From contig NC_053045.1 in assembly GCF_003473485.1 (NCBI RefSeq), positions 36,058,494 to 36,122,493 on the forward strand: a stretch of DNA of 64,000 nucleotides. Direction: 5' to 3'. The notes under the pieces were generated by a model that saw nothing but the letters and a program-made list of their open reading frames with translations, did no database searches and was not told the DNA's origin. The DNA is from Medicago truncatula (taxonomy: Eukaryota > Streptophyta > Magnoliopsida > Fabales > Fabaceae). Below, piece by piece: positions 1-11,308 of the stretch. How positions within the stretch are numbered: position 1 is the stretch's first letter; the number at the start of each line of letters is the position of its first letter. The translations under genes and the position numbers were made by a program.

Positions 1-1475
1 GATTCTTTACATGATTTTGGTAATGTCGAGTTGAGTTTTGGGGCCAATTTTACAACTTGACGTGTAATTGAGAAGTTGACTATTCGAAATTTAGAGGACA
101 ATGTACTTTGGTGGTGTGACAAGCAAAATTTTACAAATGAAACATGACATGCTGCATTTGTGTTACAAATTTTGATTAAATTCATTTAACAAAAATTGTG
201 TCATTGCTATAATTTTAGCTTACTTTACCAATAATGAATATTTTTGAAATTAGATTTATTATCAGAACTTTGTAATATTTGTATTCACATATTCACATAA
301 AATAGTTGAATAGTGTTTATCCTGCTATTTCAGCGAGATTTGATTTATCCCATGTAATTTTTTTTAGATTCTCCCTTCATTTCAAGATTCTTTGGATTTC
401 AACGTCTAACTCATTTGATTGTGTAACGTAGTTTATGTGGTGTGCCGACTCGATAATTAATTATGTTTTTAATATTTTTTTGTCCACTTGGGTAAAGAAT
501 GTCATTATGTTTTATTAAAACAAATTTAACACCATCATCGTCATCTGTTATCCCTCTCATTCAACATCTTAATCAACAAACATAAAGCCAGAATATCATG
601 TGCATTTTGAAAATGCCTATCCGAGTATTTCGTCTTCTTTTTGATATTTTGAAAGATGTGGTTAGTTGTTTTTGTATGCACTCTTCTCCCTTAGATATAA
701 TGATTCTTTTGAAATTTCATTTTTGGCATAAAAGCTTTAGGTTAATTTAGATATATCATTTAATGCTTTAGATCATTGACCAAAAAAATTAATTTGGATC
801 AAGTTGCCATACACGAGTTTGTTTAAATCATATTATTATATATGATTCGTATCACATATATTTGATTTGAATCATATTATATCTTCACCATTCTATTTGT
901 AACAATTCGATTCATTTGTCAGAGGACAAAAAATTATAAATCATTTCCTTATGTTTGCAAGTTTGGAGGAGAACATAATAATATTCTTAAAATTAAAAAT
1001 ATATGTGATATCATAAACATTAATTTACACTCTTTAAGAAAACACTTTTTCAACAAATGTAAAAGATTTTTTAATTTCCCCCTATTTTTCTATGCCTCCC
1101 ATCCAAACTCCCAAACAAAATCTTAAAAAACAAAAAGATATGAATCATATTTTCTCATAAACCGCTTAATTTACAACAATTCAATTCGGATATATGATGA
1201 ATCGCATCATTCGTTAATCAGAACCATACCAGACTTGACTATAAAGATTTGAATCATTTTTCAAACATACTTAAATTTAATTTTTCACAAATGAGGTCAG
1301 CCTTTTTATGCTTTGAGTTGTTCTAAAAGTTGTCAAAAAATAGTTGTACACATATTATTTCTCAAACCTTTAAACCTATAAATACTTGTCAGTTCTCACT
1401 ACTAATATTTACATTTTACTGAAACAATTTATTCTCACACAGGAATCCTGAAGATGATGATCACGCCGATAAACA
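1..1475. other. AT-rich intergenic DNA, no gene seen
   Basis: No open reading frame of note and no recognisable protein fragment on either strand. The stretch is strongly AT-rich with scattered ATATAT and TTTGAATCAT-like words. It ends at the left target-site copy of the MULE that follows. Confidence 0.5.
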
Positions 1476-1484
1476 TTGCATTTT
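1476..1484. repeat. Left 9-bp target-site duplication of the MULE
   Basis: TTGCATTTT is found here and again, identically, at 4131-4139, directly outside the two inverted termini. A 9-bp duplication is the hallmark of Mutator-superfamily insertion. Confidence 0.85.
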
Positions 1485-2192
1485 GAGAATTACTGTTTAC
1501 ACATTTGATAAGGCTGTACCACACGAGTAAATGGCGTTTTTGCCCTTCGGCAGTTAACTGCCGAAGTTTTAGAAATCCGACTGCAGTTAACTGCCGAGGA
1601 AAATCTCGTTAGTTAAGTGTCGAGGATCTTCTGCTACAAATCTGGCAGAATCTCCTCTCATCCATTATTCATCTCATCTTCCAAATAATTTCTTCAAATT
1701 TCTCTCAAAATCTCTCTAAAAAACACAACCAAATCCAACCAAATTTATTCAACAAAATCACAAGTAAGTAATTATAATGCTATTAACTTACATTTTAGTT
1801 GTTATAAATGTTTTTATTTTTTAGTTTTTGAGTACATTTATTATTTTTTAGTTTTTGAGTAGATTTACATGTTATAATTAATTTTTAGGGTAGATGTTAG
1901 TTGATTAATGTTGTTAAAATATTTGCATGAAGTTTATGTTATAATTTAATAATTTTGTTATATTTTACTTATATTATAACAAAAAAAATTATGTTAAACA
2001 TAAGTTTAATGATTTATGTTATATTATATGATTAATTTTTTTATTTTAGTAAGAGTATATGATTTATAATTTTAGGGTTATTTTTATGAAGCTTAGAGTC
2101 TGTGTATAATGTGCACATCAAGTGTTTGATGAAATGTTTGAATGAGTTTTTCATTGATTGTTTTTAATTTCTTATTGTGTAGATTTAAAACA

Positions 2193-2540
2193 ATGGCCGG
2201 ATGGATCGACGTTCATGCGCAATTCAACGGCGGAGAACCTCAGAGGTTGAAGGTTTGGTGCCTTGGTGTAACGTTAAGAGGTCTCAAGGATGAACTGACT
2301 GAATTCAACCAAGGAGTCAACCCCAGAGACACAAGGATGGTGGAACACGTTTGGTATAAACGTCCAACGCTCGATGAGGGGAGAGTATCATTCACTTGGG
2401 TGGAATTAACGAACGACGAAAACATGACGAGCATGTTTTGGGAGCACATCATGTTTCAGTGGATCAATATGCAGGTGAAGTTACTTAGATCAACTGAAGA
2501 TATCATCAAAAATTTGATTCCGCCAGAAGATCGTCATTAG
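2193..2540 (+). CDS. MULE-internal gene A, 115-residue protein of unknown function
   Basis: The preferred start is the ATG at 2193, giving MAGWIDVHAQFNGGEPQRLK at the N terminus. A consensus donor (AAGTAAGT, GT at 1764) and an acceptor (TTGTGTAG ending at 2182) place a 5'-UTR intron of about 419 bp just upstream. The longer frame starting at 2142 would lie in that intron. The protein is compact and rich in Trp, Glu and Asp, with no signal peptide or membrane segment. Short proteins starting with a WIDVH-like strand occur at the N terminus of some plant Mutator transposases (PB1-like domains). I cannot confirm that relationship by eye, and no zinc finger or DDE residues follow. Translation stops about 10 bp before the inverted-repeat array, so its 3' UTR should run into the hairpin. 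Confidence 0.6.
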   Translation: MAGWIDVHAQFNGGEPQRLKVWCLGVTLRGLKDELTEFNQGVNPRDTRMVEHVWYKRPTLDEGRVSFTWVELTNDENMTSMFWEHIMFQWINMQVKLLRSTEDIIKNLIPPEDRH

Positions 2541-2550
2541 TTAGGGTAAG

Positions 2551-2880
2551 GTGCATTCCAACTACAACAATTGTCTTCCTTTGAATGAGATAAATTCAAA
2601 CCTGCCAAACAACAGGACTCGAGCATTTCGCTCGGCATTCATGTTTTTCCTTTGAAAAGATTAAATTCTTGTTAGGCTGGTTTAGATGAAGGTATTAAGT
2701 GTCAAGGAATGAACATCATTTCGTTGGCACTTGAATACCATCATCCAAAGCACGCCTAACAAAAATTTATTCTTTTCAAAGGAAGACATGAATGTCGGGT
2801 GAAATGCTTGAGTCCTGTTGTTTGACAGGTTTGAATCTATCTCATTCAAAGGTAAGACAATTGTTGGAGTTGGAATGCAC
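2551..2880. repeat. Large palindrome 1 (two arms of about 165 bp)
   Basis: The left arm begins GTGCATTCCAACTACAACAA and the right arm ends with its inverted relative, GTTGGAATGCAC, at 2880. The arms match with scattered mismatches over their full length and meet near 2715 with little or no loop. A transcript across this would fold into a long imperfect hairpin. It lies just past the stop of gene A. Confidence 0.85.
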
Positions 2881-3115
2881 ATTCCAACTGCAACAATTGT
2901 CTTACTGTGGATGGGGCAATTCAAACTTGTTAATCGGCAGGACTCCAGCATTCGATAAACGTCTTGAACGCTGGTATTCAAGTGTCAAGGAATGCACCTC
3001 ATTCTTTTGACACTTGAATACTAGTGTTCAAGATGCTGATCGAATACTGGTGTCCTGCTGCTTAGCAAGTTTGAATTTGCCCCATTCAGTGGTAAGATGA
3101 TTGTTGCAGTTTGAA
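2879..3115. repeat. Palindrome 2 (two arms of about 115 bp), sharing the unit of palindrome 1
   Basis: The left arm (2879-3000) opens ACATTCCAACTGCAACAATT and the right arm (3001-3115) is its diverged inverted copy. The unit is the same as in palindrome 1 (shared words CAACAATTGTCTTAC, CAGGACTC, AGCATTCGA). The array is therefore four copies of one unit in alternating orientation. Arm divergence looks greater than in palindrome 1, suggesting an older duplication. Confidence 0.8.
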
Positions 3116-3402
3116 GGTAAATTTCGGAATGTAATGTAATGTGTAATGCAATGTAATGTGATAACATATATTTTGTTTTGAATGGAACAATAATTATCTT
3201 ATTTATTCACTTTTCAAATTTATTTATTCATTACGCAATTTTAATTAGTTGAATTCACGTTAGATTTAATTAGTTTTTATTATTCAAAACGCGACTTTAA
3301 TCAAAATTATTCCAAATGCGATTTTATTCTAAGTACCATAATGTCAAACAAAATGTGCGCGACACAAAAATAAAACATAAAAAAATCCAAAACAATTAGG
3401 CA

Positions 3403-3663
3403 TTAAAAGCCATTACATTCATTATTCCTCGTCACACAAATCAATGGTTTGCCCGCTACAGTCCCTACGGTACCTTGTTTTGGTTGAGGACCGAAATAGC
3501 ATGTCCTCCCGCTCCTCCTCAACCTCGAGTGATTGTACACCGGCACCTTTGAACCCTTTTTTTTTTCGGAACCATCGCAAACAATTCCGTGCCACGTCGT
3601 AGGCGATTTTTCTTTGTTCTTCTCATCACCCTGAACGTTACCCTGATTCTGATTCTGAGACAT
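3403..3663 (-). CDS. MULE-internal gene B, 86-residue basic protein of unknown function
   Basis: Read on the minus strand, this frame starts MSQNQNQGNVQGDEKNKEKS and ends near an NNECNGF tail. The N-terminal third is very hydrophilic (Gln, Asn, Lys), and the middle is Arg/Lys-rich with scattered Cys. An acceptor (AATGTAG just before the ATG) and a donor (AACAAGTAAGT near 3866) predict a 5'-UTR intron of about 200 bp, mirroring gene A. It faces gene A across the inverted-repeat array. No family is recognised. A role like MuDR's second gene is only an analogy from position. Confidence 0.5.
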   Translation of the reverse strand: MSQNQNQGNVQGDEKNKEKSPTTWHGIVCDGSEKKKGSKVPVYNHSRLRRSGRTCYFGPQPKQGTVGTVAGKPLICVTRNNECNGF

Positions 3664-4130
3664 ATCTACATTAAAAAAAAATGGCGATCAAAACCTAACA
3701 ATTCAATAAAAGTTCTCTAACAATTCTAACCATTATAACCTAAACTATCCTAACATATCATAAAATCAACAAATCAATATAATCGAACCTATATAATCGA
3801 AATTTAACAAAAAATAACAAACAATTCGACCACAAAGCAACAATGCAATAGGATTCAAAAAACTTACTTGTTTTTGTGATTGAAATTGGCTTGGAATGAA
3901 TTCAAATGACTCAAAATCGCACCTTGGATAATAAAAAACGCAACAATGGAGTTTTGGAAACTCCTATGCTGTTATGTTCTTATAACATTTTTTTCGGCAG
4001 TTAACTACCGATGAAATCCTCGGCAGTTAACTGCAGCTGGATTTCTAAAACTTCGGCAGTTATCTGCCGAGATATTTGAGTAATTTACTTGTGTTTCTCA
4101 GCCAAACTCAATGTGTCAAGAGCAATTCTC

Positions 4131-4139
4131 TTGCATTTT
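4131..4139. repeat. Right 9-bp target-site duplication of the MULE
   Basis: TTGCATTTT, identical to 1476-1484. Confidence 0.85.
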
Positions 4140-4471
4140 AGTACTAGTGGCAAATAGTAATTACAGGGCTGAGTAGTGGCATTTTCGTGATTAAACTATG
4201 CTGAATGGGGTTGGACAGAAACAGAAACAGAAACCCACTCAAATCTTTCAATGTAAGTTGCCCGAATTTCACACTTTTCTCTCTCTCCATTTTGTTGAAT
4301 GTAATGTAGTAAATACTTTGATTTTGGATATATTGATTGCAATGCTAAACTGTGAGGGAATAATCAATCCAATTACCTTCAACTTAACAAATATTGAAAT
4401 GACCTACTAAATTTTGTTTCAGTAATTGCCTCCCCTGTGCTTCTGCACAAGAATTGCCAGAAATCAACCAT

Positions 4472-4647
4472 GGACTTAGAAGCACAGATACGGACACCGG
4501 ACACGACACAGACGCTGACACGCCGACACAGCTAAGAATTTGAAAAAAATCACATAATTCAATGTAATTACAAGTGTCTGTGTCGTGTCGGTGACACGTG
4601 TCCGACACTGGGACACGCCTAATCCGAGGAGTGTCCGTGCTTCACGG
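4472..4647. repeat. Inverted-repeat element rich in GGACACGACACG words
   Basis: The left side reads GAAGCACAGATACGGACACC, and the right side carries the inverted equivalent ending GTCCGTGCTTC. The core has repeated CGACACG and GACACGTGTC words. Similar MITE-like sequence is common in plant introns and promoters. No clear target duplication was found. It sits just upstream of the first coding exon of the CX9C gene. Confidence 0.45.
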
Positions 4648-4748
4648 TATGTCATTACTTCATTTTTGTTTTGTGTTAGGTTTAGTTGTTTTGATTCAGG
4701 AATTTTATTTATTTATTGGGTTTCATTTCAGTTGACTCGCAGCCAAGT

Positions 4749-7700
4749 ATGGAGGAAACTATTTTGGTTGGTGATGATCTAATGATGGGTTCTCCATCAC
4801 CAGAAATAGCCTCTCATGTGCTTCAAGGTGTTGATCTATGTGATGGAATTCTCAGGAATCTATTTTTGAGTAAGTCTTTCTTTTCCCCTATTTTCTTTAC
4901 TTCTTTGCTTTTCAACTTATTAAGACTTTGTAATTAAAGAGACGGGAAAAGCGACGGTGTCACATACAGGACTATTGTAACATTTCCATTAGAAATTTGG
5001 GTACTGTTGGGTGTAGGTTTTAACATGCAATACTCTTCTACTCAATCACCTTTTAGTGTGTATGTGGGTTTCGACGCTATATTCTTTAAAAATGAGTTTA
5101 AAGATAGATCCTCACTATTTCTAATAAAATAGTGGATTTTATAAATCAGAGAAAGAATGATAAAGAAAAAATTGTGGCATTACTCTAAAAAAGCTGATTT
5201 AGAACCCACGTTAGACACTCTTTTGGAGGTTCATATAAAAAATATCAAGTAAATAAAATAAAAGGTATTTCTAAGTTAGTTAAGGATGTTCGTCTCCCTC
5301 TGAACTCTGATGGAATGTCGTAGAGGATTTATTCTACTTAGCCATATTCAGATGACACCCTTATCTTTTGTAGAGCTAATAAGAGGGGACTATTTTTAAG
5401 CAGTATGAGCTTACATCTAGTTAGGTTACTAGCTTCGATAACTCCAAATTTTATTTGGGCAACATTTCTCCCAACAGGTTTGCAGGTATTGCTGAAGTGC
5501 TTGATTTCAACTCTGACAGTCTTCCCTTTGTTTAGTTAGGATATCCTTTGTTTAAAAAAGGTAAGCCTAGGGCAGTGTGTCTTCTGCCTGTTATTGATAG
5601 AATCAAGAGTAAGCTAAGTTCATGGCACCCCTGTGGTTGTTGGAAATCCCGCTCCGAGCGTGAGGGGTTGTGTTGGTAATCTCACCTTAATTGCGATTTG
5701 CCCTTAGTCCCACAACGGTTAGATAGGACGCTTGATAAGAGTTTATAAAGAGGAGGCACTCCTCACCTTACAAGCCGGTTTTGTAAGGACGAGTTATGTA
5801 ACACCCACACTAAACGTATCTAGAAAGTTTAGTATGTGCATTATCTGTAGTACTGAATACATTAAAATTTACAACATAAATTCTTCGAATGAATATTTTA
5901 TACAACAATGCACGTTCGTACAATCAATGATACAAACTACTTGTCCAAAAACATAGAAAATACATCCTTGATATCCATCCGGCTACGGCTTGCTAGTTCT
6001 TGCCATAACAACCTGCTTGATCTGAAACAAATAAGGATTGGAATGAGACATAATGTCTCAGTGAGTTCTACCTAATCCTAGGCTATAGGTAACCTCGGGG
6101 AAACCTATGGTCACCACATGTCTACAATACAACCTGCCGGTTGATTATACGTGTGTGGGCTTGCTTTCCTAGACGGTTGTGCATACTAGTCCGTCGTAGG
6201 TTCTTCATATCTTAACTCCCAAGTCTTGTCTTATTCTACATGTCATGGCGGTCAAGGGAACCTAGGACCGCTATGTCGAGATACGATAAACGCATCGAGA
6301 CCTAAACATAACTCATTCATGACATGGTCCTAAATTGGACGATCGAGGAGTTACTAAGACCGTCGACAGTGTATCGTCATAACTTGTTCTATTGCATAAG
6401 CTTGTTCTTAACTCGAAACATATCGTAATCATATTCATATGCATAATCATTCTTTAAGTTAGAAGTTAGCGTGTAACAAACAACATTATCTTGGTTCATT
6501 TTACGGATTAATCCCGGGTGGAGTAACCCCGGAAGTTAATCCCTTACTTGACCGATGAAAACCTAGCTAAGGTACATCGGACTCCCTCTGTGACGTGCGG
6601 GCCTACCTTACGGAGCGTATCCCATTTCCCTTGGAGAACCTCTCGTATCCCCCTTGGCGTGGATAACGGAAAGACACGACACCTACATCTTACTTTATGG
6701 TCTTGACCATATATGATACTTGTCTTAGTACTTGCTTGCTTATTCGTTCTTACTCATATTGAATAGACTATAACTATCAATTCACTACCTAACTTGCTTA
6801 AGGTTCTTGCTAACTTTCTAGGTTTTCGACAGTCTATGCCGAGGCTCTATGCTTTTCCCATTCTTAGTTTATCGCTACCCGAATAAACATACTCAACTCT
6901 CTTATGCCATTCTTGCCGTATATGATTAGATTGCCATGATTTTCATTTCAAGGATCGTTTGATGTTATGTGCATTGCTTAGATGTTGTTTAGGGGTTATA
7001 AAGTTGGAAAACATCGTAAGAAAGGCTTCGGATTGCACCACCGACCCCAAGATGAGCCAACAAGCCAAAAGGAAGTTGGCATGGACAGAGAGAGTTCGCT
7101 ATTAGCAAAATTCATCTGGGCCAGTTCTGGAAAATTTCGCTATTAGCGAAATATTTCGCTAATAGCGAGTTTCTTCGGGTCTGTAGTGCAGATTTTGTAT
7201 TTTTGACCTAAACATCATCCAATCTGATTCTGCAATGCATCATACACATCCAACAACTTGTATAAACATTTAAAAACATCTTGCATGACAATTTTAACAT
7301 AAACCTAACAAGAAATTGGCATTTGGGTGCTAAACCTTATCATTCTAACTTAGCATAATTTCATAGTTTTCTTACTAGGATTGCTCAAACCAAAGGAAGG
7401 TTTAACTATCTAAGAACTCACATTAACATGATTCAGCAATAACAAGCTTCAATCTTCAAGTTCCACTTTTACACCAAACCCCAGCCCTTGATGTTCTTAC
7501 TCATGATGTTCCAAATGATTTCCATTCCAGTTCTTGTTGCTTTCTTGCTTGCTAAGACACCACAATTCATGCTTGATTACAATTGCATGCATTGATAACT
7601 TGATTGCTTGAAGAAGAGAAGAATGGGAGTGGTTTCTAGAGAGATGGAGGAGAGAATTTCCACTCTTGTGAAGTTTAGAGAGAGAAGGAGCCATGCCAAA

Positions 7701-10594
7701 TGAATAATTCTTGACCAAACATGCTTATATACTCCTGGTGCGAAAATACTAAAATGCCCTTCTTCTTGATTGTGTTTACACCGACGTTGATGATTAACTC
7801 GTGTTTAACTGACACTGCTTCGTAGGACATTCCTCTTCGTAGTGAATTCCATGAACATTGTTCTCTGACACACTTTCAACTGATAAATTCCAATGCTGAC
7901 GAGTGGGATATTACAAGTTAGGCCCCAAATTTCAACGGTTCATGCGATTTTGTATGATTGAAGAAGTGGAATTAAATACGAGTAAAAACTGAAAAATGAG
8001 TAACCACTTTTTGGCCTTTATAATTTATTGGGTCTGACAAGAGTGGAGAGATTAAGGTATTAAGCCAGGTTCAACCCACTGATAAATGTTAGAAGTTGCA
8101 TACATTACATGATTTTTGTTGTCTGTTTAAAATGTTCACATTAGATATCTATTATAGCATTGTCTTATTTATAAGCTTCATTCATATCTTTTAGGCTTGC
8201 AAATCAACGACATTGAACCATTCTGTCAAGACGAGATTGCTCTATATAAACAATGTGCTGAAAGAAGGGTAAGATCATTGTTGTTAGTTATTTATATTCT
8301 TTTATTTTGTTTTCTCTTCATCCTCCTCCTCCCTCTCTTTCTTTAACTACTTCAACTTATATTTTACCTTTTATTAACACTTTCAACATCTTGCATTACT
8401 TACCGTAATATTTGAGATAGGGACATGATAGCAACAATTCAGTTTGTTAGATCTACCATCATTTTCTTTTGTTTCATTTTTACTTTTGAAAAAAAAAATG
8501 CAGGATAAAGAGATAAGGAAGCGGCTTCAAGATAGTGAATTCAAATTGGGTTCGTCAATGCCTTTAGGTGCAGCCAAGAAGAGGTCTACTCAGCTTGAGG
8601 CAGAAGTTACATCATTGGAGAGGTATTTTCAAATAATTGCTATGTGGTCCGTGTTTGCTAAATTGTCCAGAGAATGTTTCTTTGCTTAGCATAACCTGAG
8701 GGAACATGAAGCTAACTTATAGAAGATCCTTGAAGATGATTTTTTCCTGAGATTCCAAAGAAATTTCTGTAGTTCAGCTTCTACTAACATGATTATAATT
8801 TTTCAATAATCATATTTCTACTTTTATTTTGAGAAGTCCGACAGCATATATTGTTCTTCCAAAATTATAATTGAACGTGTCTCTGAACATGAGTTCGAAT
8901 GCCACCATTTGAAAATGGATATTAAAAACACTATCAAAGGGCCTTACTTTCTTGAGCACAGTATATTCTCTGTATTCTAAAGAATTAATTTCATAATTGC
9001 ACTTGGATTTCCTTACGGTCTTCAATATTTCGATTAGCTGACATTATGTCTCTGCCACTTTGGCTTTCACACTATTCGCAATATACAGAGATATGGGATT
9101 GATACGAATTCAATGATGTATCCATTAGATAGAAATAAATAGAAAAATGAATCAAAAAAATGATTTGACACACAGATATCTTAAGTTGAAATTTTTGATA
9201 TCTGGTTATCATAAGGATTTTATTTTGAAATTTTCGGTGTATGGATATCAAAAAAATTTATAGCACATAATCTGGCGCTCACACTATTCATTTCAAATGT
9301 ACAGGCGCTTGATTCTTGCTAGTGGAGTTCAGGGCATAGAAGGTTTCCGCACAAGATGGAGCTTGCATTGCATGGCCGCCTTACTGATTCCAAGTAATGT
9401 TTATCATCCATAATTGTGTTTTTGTGAAGCATGATTTGATTTCGGAAATTTTAATCTCACTCTTTTGCATTCATGAAAATCTTTTTTTTATCATTAAGTT
9501 GTCAGTCATTAAAGTTTCTATTGGATGTATAGGGGTTTGATCCACGGATCTTACTGGAGTCTCAGTTTCCTAGGATGTGTTTGATATAAGTAACTGATAA
9601 ACTAATTAAAAGTTGTAAAGTTGCTAAGTTGCTGCAAGGTGAGAAGTTAATTTTCAACTGAAAGTCTATAAATTCTTGGAAAACAAAGCTGGAATTTTAT
9701 AAGTGTTAATTGCATTAGAAGTGGATGATAAAATCAACATTTGAATTAGTTTATCAATATGAAAAGGACATAAAAGATGATTTTATAATATTTTTATATT
9801 TATATGTGAGTGTGCGTGTGTGTTATTTATTTTAACTTAGTTTAGATGATAATTTTAATTAAACAACTTAAAATAGAAGAATAACATGAGAAGCTATAAT
9901 CTACAAGTTCAAACACCTTTATGTGAGTCAAATAAACGTAGAGCAAGTCGAGAAAGTTGCAAAACCTTAGTACCTATCTTGCAAATTATTGCAAAACCTT
10001 GTTGCGATATTGAATGGTTTGAACTGGGCTCTACATACCCTTACTTAGGTGTTGTAATTAGTATTAGGGCCCGTATGTTTTAGATTTTAAAAAATAAAAC
10101 ATTTGATGTAGCAATGTTTGTGTTTAAGTTTTTTCTCAAAAAAAAAAAAAAAATGTTCTTTCAAAGATAATTTTGTTAAAAATATATTTTTATGGTGGAA
10201 ATGAAATAACTATTTTGATTTGATTTTGAAGAAAATGATTTTTAATAGAAGAGAGTGAAAAACATAGTTCATGGTGTCTATGCTTTTTTATAATATTAGT
10301 GAAATACTATTTTGACATGCATAGTTTTCAAATTTGAATGCTTTTTTAATCAGAGTTTATTCTTTTGTTAAAAATTTCTAAAGAATTCTTCAAATTATTT
10401 ATACAAAAACCAATTTTATTTTAATTAATTTATAGCAAATGGGCTCATAGTATGATTTACTCCTTCCATGGTAGTTAAGCACCCGATAATGCTCTTTTTT
10501 GAACATGAAAATCTTGGTTATGTCATGTTATATGGTTCATTGCAGAAAAAGATTGGAGTCCTTAAAGCAAGGCATGGATGGAAGAAAAAGATGA
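4749..10594 (+). CDS. Small CX9C-motif protein gene, five exons, with an apparent 3' frameshift
   Basis: Exons fit GT-AG rules and phase: 4749-4869, 8195-8268, 8504-8622, 9305-9393, and a last exon from 10546. The product starts MEETILVGDDLMMGSPSPEI, carries one CX9C motif (C-QDEIALYKQ-C) in exon 2, then a Lys/Arg/Glu-rich helical stretch in exons 3-4. CX9C proteins often act in mitochondria, but only one such pair is visible, so that role is uncertain. In exon 4, TTGCA is present twice in tandem (about 9363-9372). Removing one copy would keep a frame that joins smoothly to exon 5 and stops at 10592-10594. As it stands the frame shifts and ends early at 10563-10565, giving about 140 residues with an altered tail. 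It could be a natural allele, a pseudogene in the making or a sequence error. Intron 1 is 3.3 kb because of nested transposons. Confidence 0.65.
5290..5645 (+). mobile_element. LINE reverse-transcriptase fragment, decayed
   Basis: Plus-strand frames, with shifts and stops, spell non-LTR reverse-transcriptase blocks. Around 5344-5385 there is an HIQ...DDTLIFCRA stretch of the catalytic YADD region, with the Tyr-Ala codons lost. Near 5540-5640 come GYPLFKKGKPRAV and IDRIKSKLSSWH, the usual downstream block. It is a broken internal piece inside intron 1 of the CX9C gene. Confidence 0.65.
5646..5796. mobile_element. Left part of an older LTR-like sequence
   Basis: The stretch ending CACCTTACAAGCCGGTTTTG then TAAGGACGAGTTA resembles LTR ends common in legume Copia-type elements. 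It resumes at about 7921 with GGCCCCAAATTTCAACGG, so the solo LTR at 5797-7915 interrupts it. Assignment to Copia is from memory of similar sequence and is tentative. Confidence 0.4.
5797..7915 (-). mobile_element. Solo LTR of a Ty3/gypsy (Tekay/Del-like) element, 2.1 kb
   Basis: Read on the minus strand it opens TGTAATATCCC and closes GGGTGTTACA, the typical TG...CA ends of chromovirus LTRs. It is flanked by identical 5-bp direct repeats AGTTA (5792-5796 and 7916-7920). No gag-pol sequence lies between the ends, so it is a solo LTR left by LTR-LTR recombination. Small frames inside (for example around 7497-7718) are not considered genes. Confidence 0.75.
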
Positions 10595-10599
10595 ATCCT

Positions 10600-11308
10600 T
10601 AGGGGAATCAACTAACTACCGGAGTTAGGTTCTTGTCTTGAGGGGAGGGTTGAACCTTCATCAGGTGGCTGCACATTGCCATGTTCCCCTCCCAATTTAA
10701 ATCACAGAAATTCTATTACTTTTTAACCCTCATTTTTATGATATATGTAATGGGTAACAGGTAGCATGTATTAGAATGAAAATAAGTTATTGTCTAAAAT
10801 GAGTATTACAGGCATTTCAAGATTCTTTTTAGCCAAAGTCATCTTTGTATTAAATGGTGTGGTCCTCTAAAGTGACTAGGAAACTACTTATTTTAAATGT
10901 ATATTAAATATATTTATTAATCAATAAATAAACCAATAGTTGATATTTACATTTACATACATAACATAACAAACTACGAGTTTCCTTAAAAAAAAAAAAA
11001 ACAAACAAACAAACTACGAGTAGGGATGTGAGTCAATTTGGTTGAGCAGAGAGTTTGATGTTCAGGGCGTAATTTAAATGAGTTAGAAGAGTTTGTTGTT
11101 TACGGTGGTGTCAGAGAGAAAATACTAATATAACACTTTTTTTTAGGGAAAAATACTAATATAACACTTTTTTTTTTTGAGGGACTAATATAACACTTAA
11201 AACAAACATTTATCGTTAAAAAAACAAACACGAAACTACAGGTGTATTTTTTTTTTTTTAATAAAGGGAAACTACTAGTTTTTGTACCAAAAAAAAAAAA
11301 CTATCAAT
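10600..11308. other. 3' flank of the CX9C gene, AT-rich, no gene seen
   Basis: The probable 3' UTR of the upstream gene is followed by AT-rich DNA with several A and T runs (about 10982-11000, 11136-11180, 11247-11300). No coding signal was recognised. Confidence 0.4.

Larger units (their letters stand above)
1485..4130. mobile_element. Mutator-like element (MULE), 2.65 kb, with two convergent genes
   Basis: The termini are inverted relatives: the left end opens GAGAATTACTGTTTACAC, and the right end, read on the minus strand, opens GAGAATTGCTCTTGACAC. Similarity continues for roughly 135 bp (about 1485-1625 and 3995-4130). The perfect 16-bp palindrome CGGCAGTTAACTGCCG (1548-1563) and diverged partial copies of it recur in both ends. 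The element is flanked by an identical 9-bp duplication, so it is a complete, probably fairly young insertion. Inside are one small gene per strand, each with a 5'-UTR intron and both pointing inward, with a large inverted-repeat array between them. No MURA transposase DDE domain is visible, so it is judged non-autonomous. The two-gene convergent layout resembles MuDR (mudrA/mudrB), but homology of these genes to mudrA or mudrB is not established. Confidence 0.85.
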
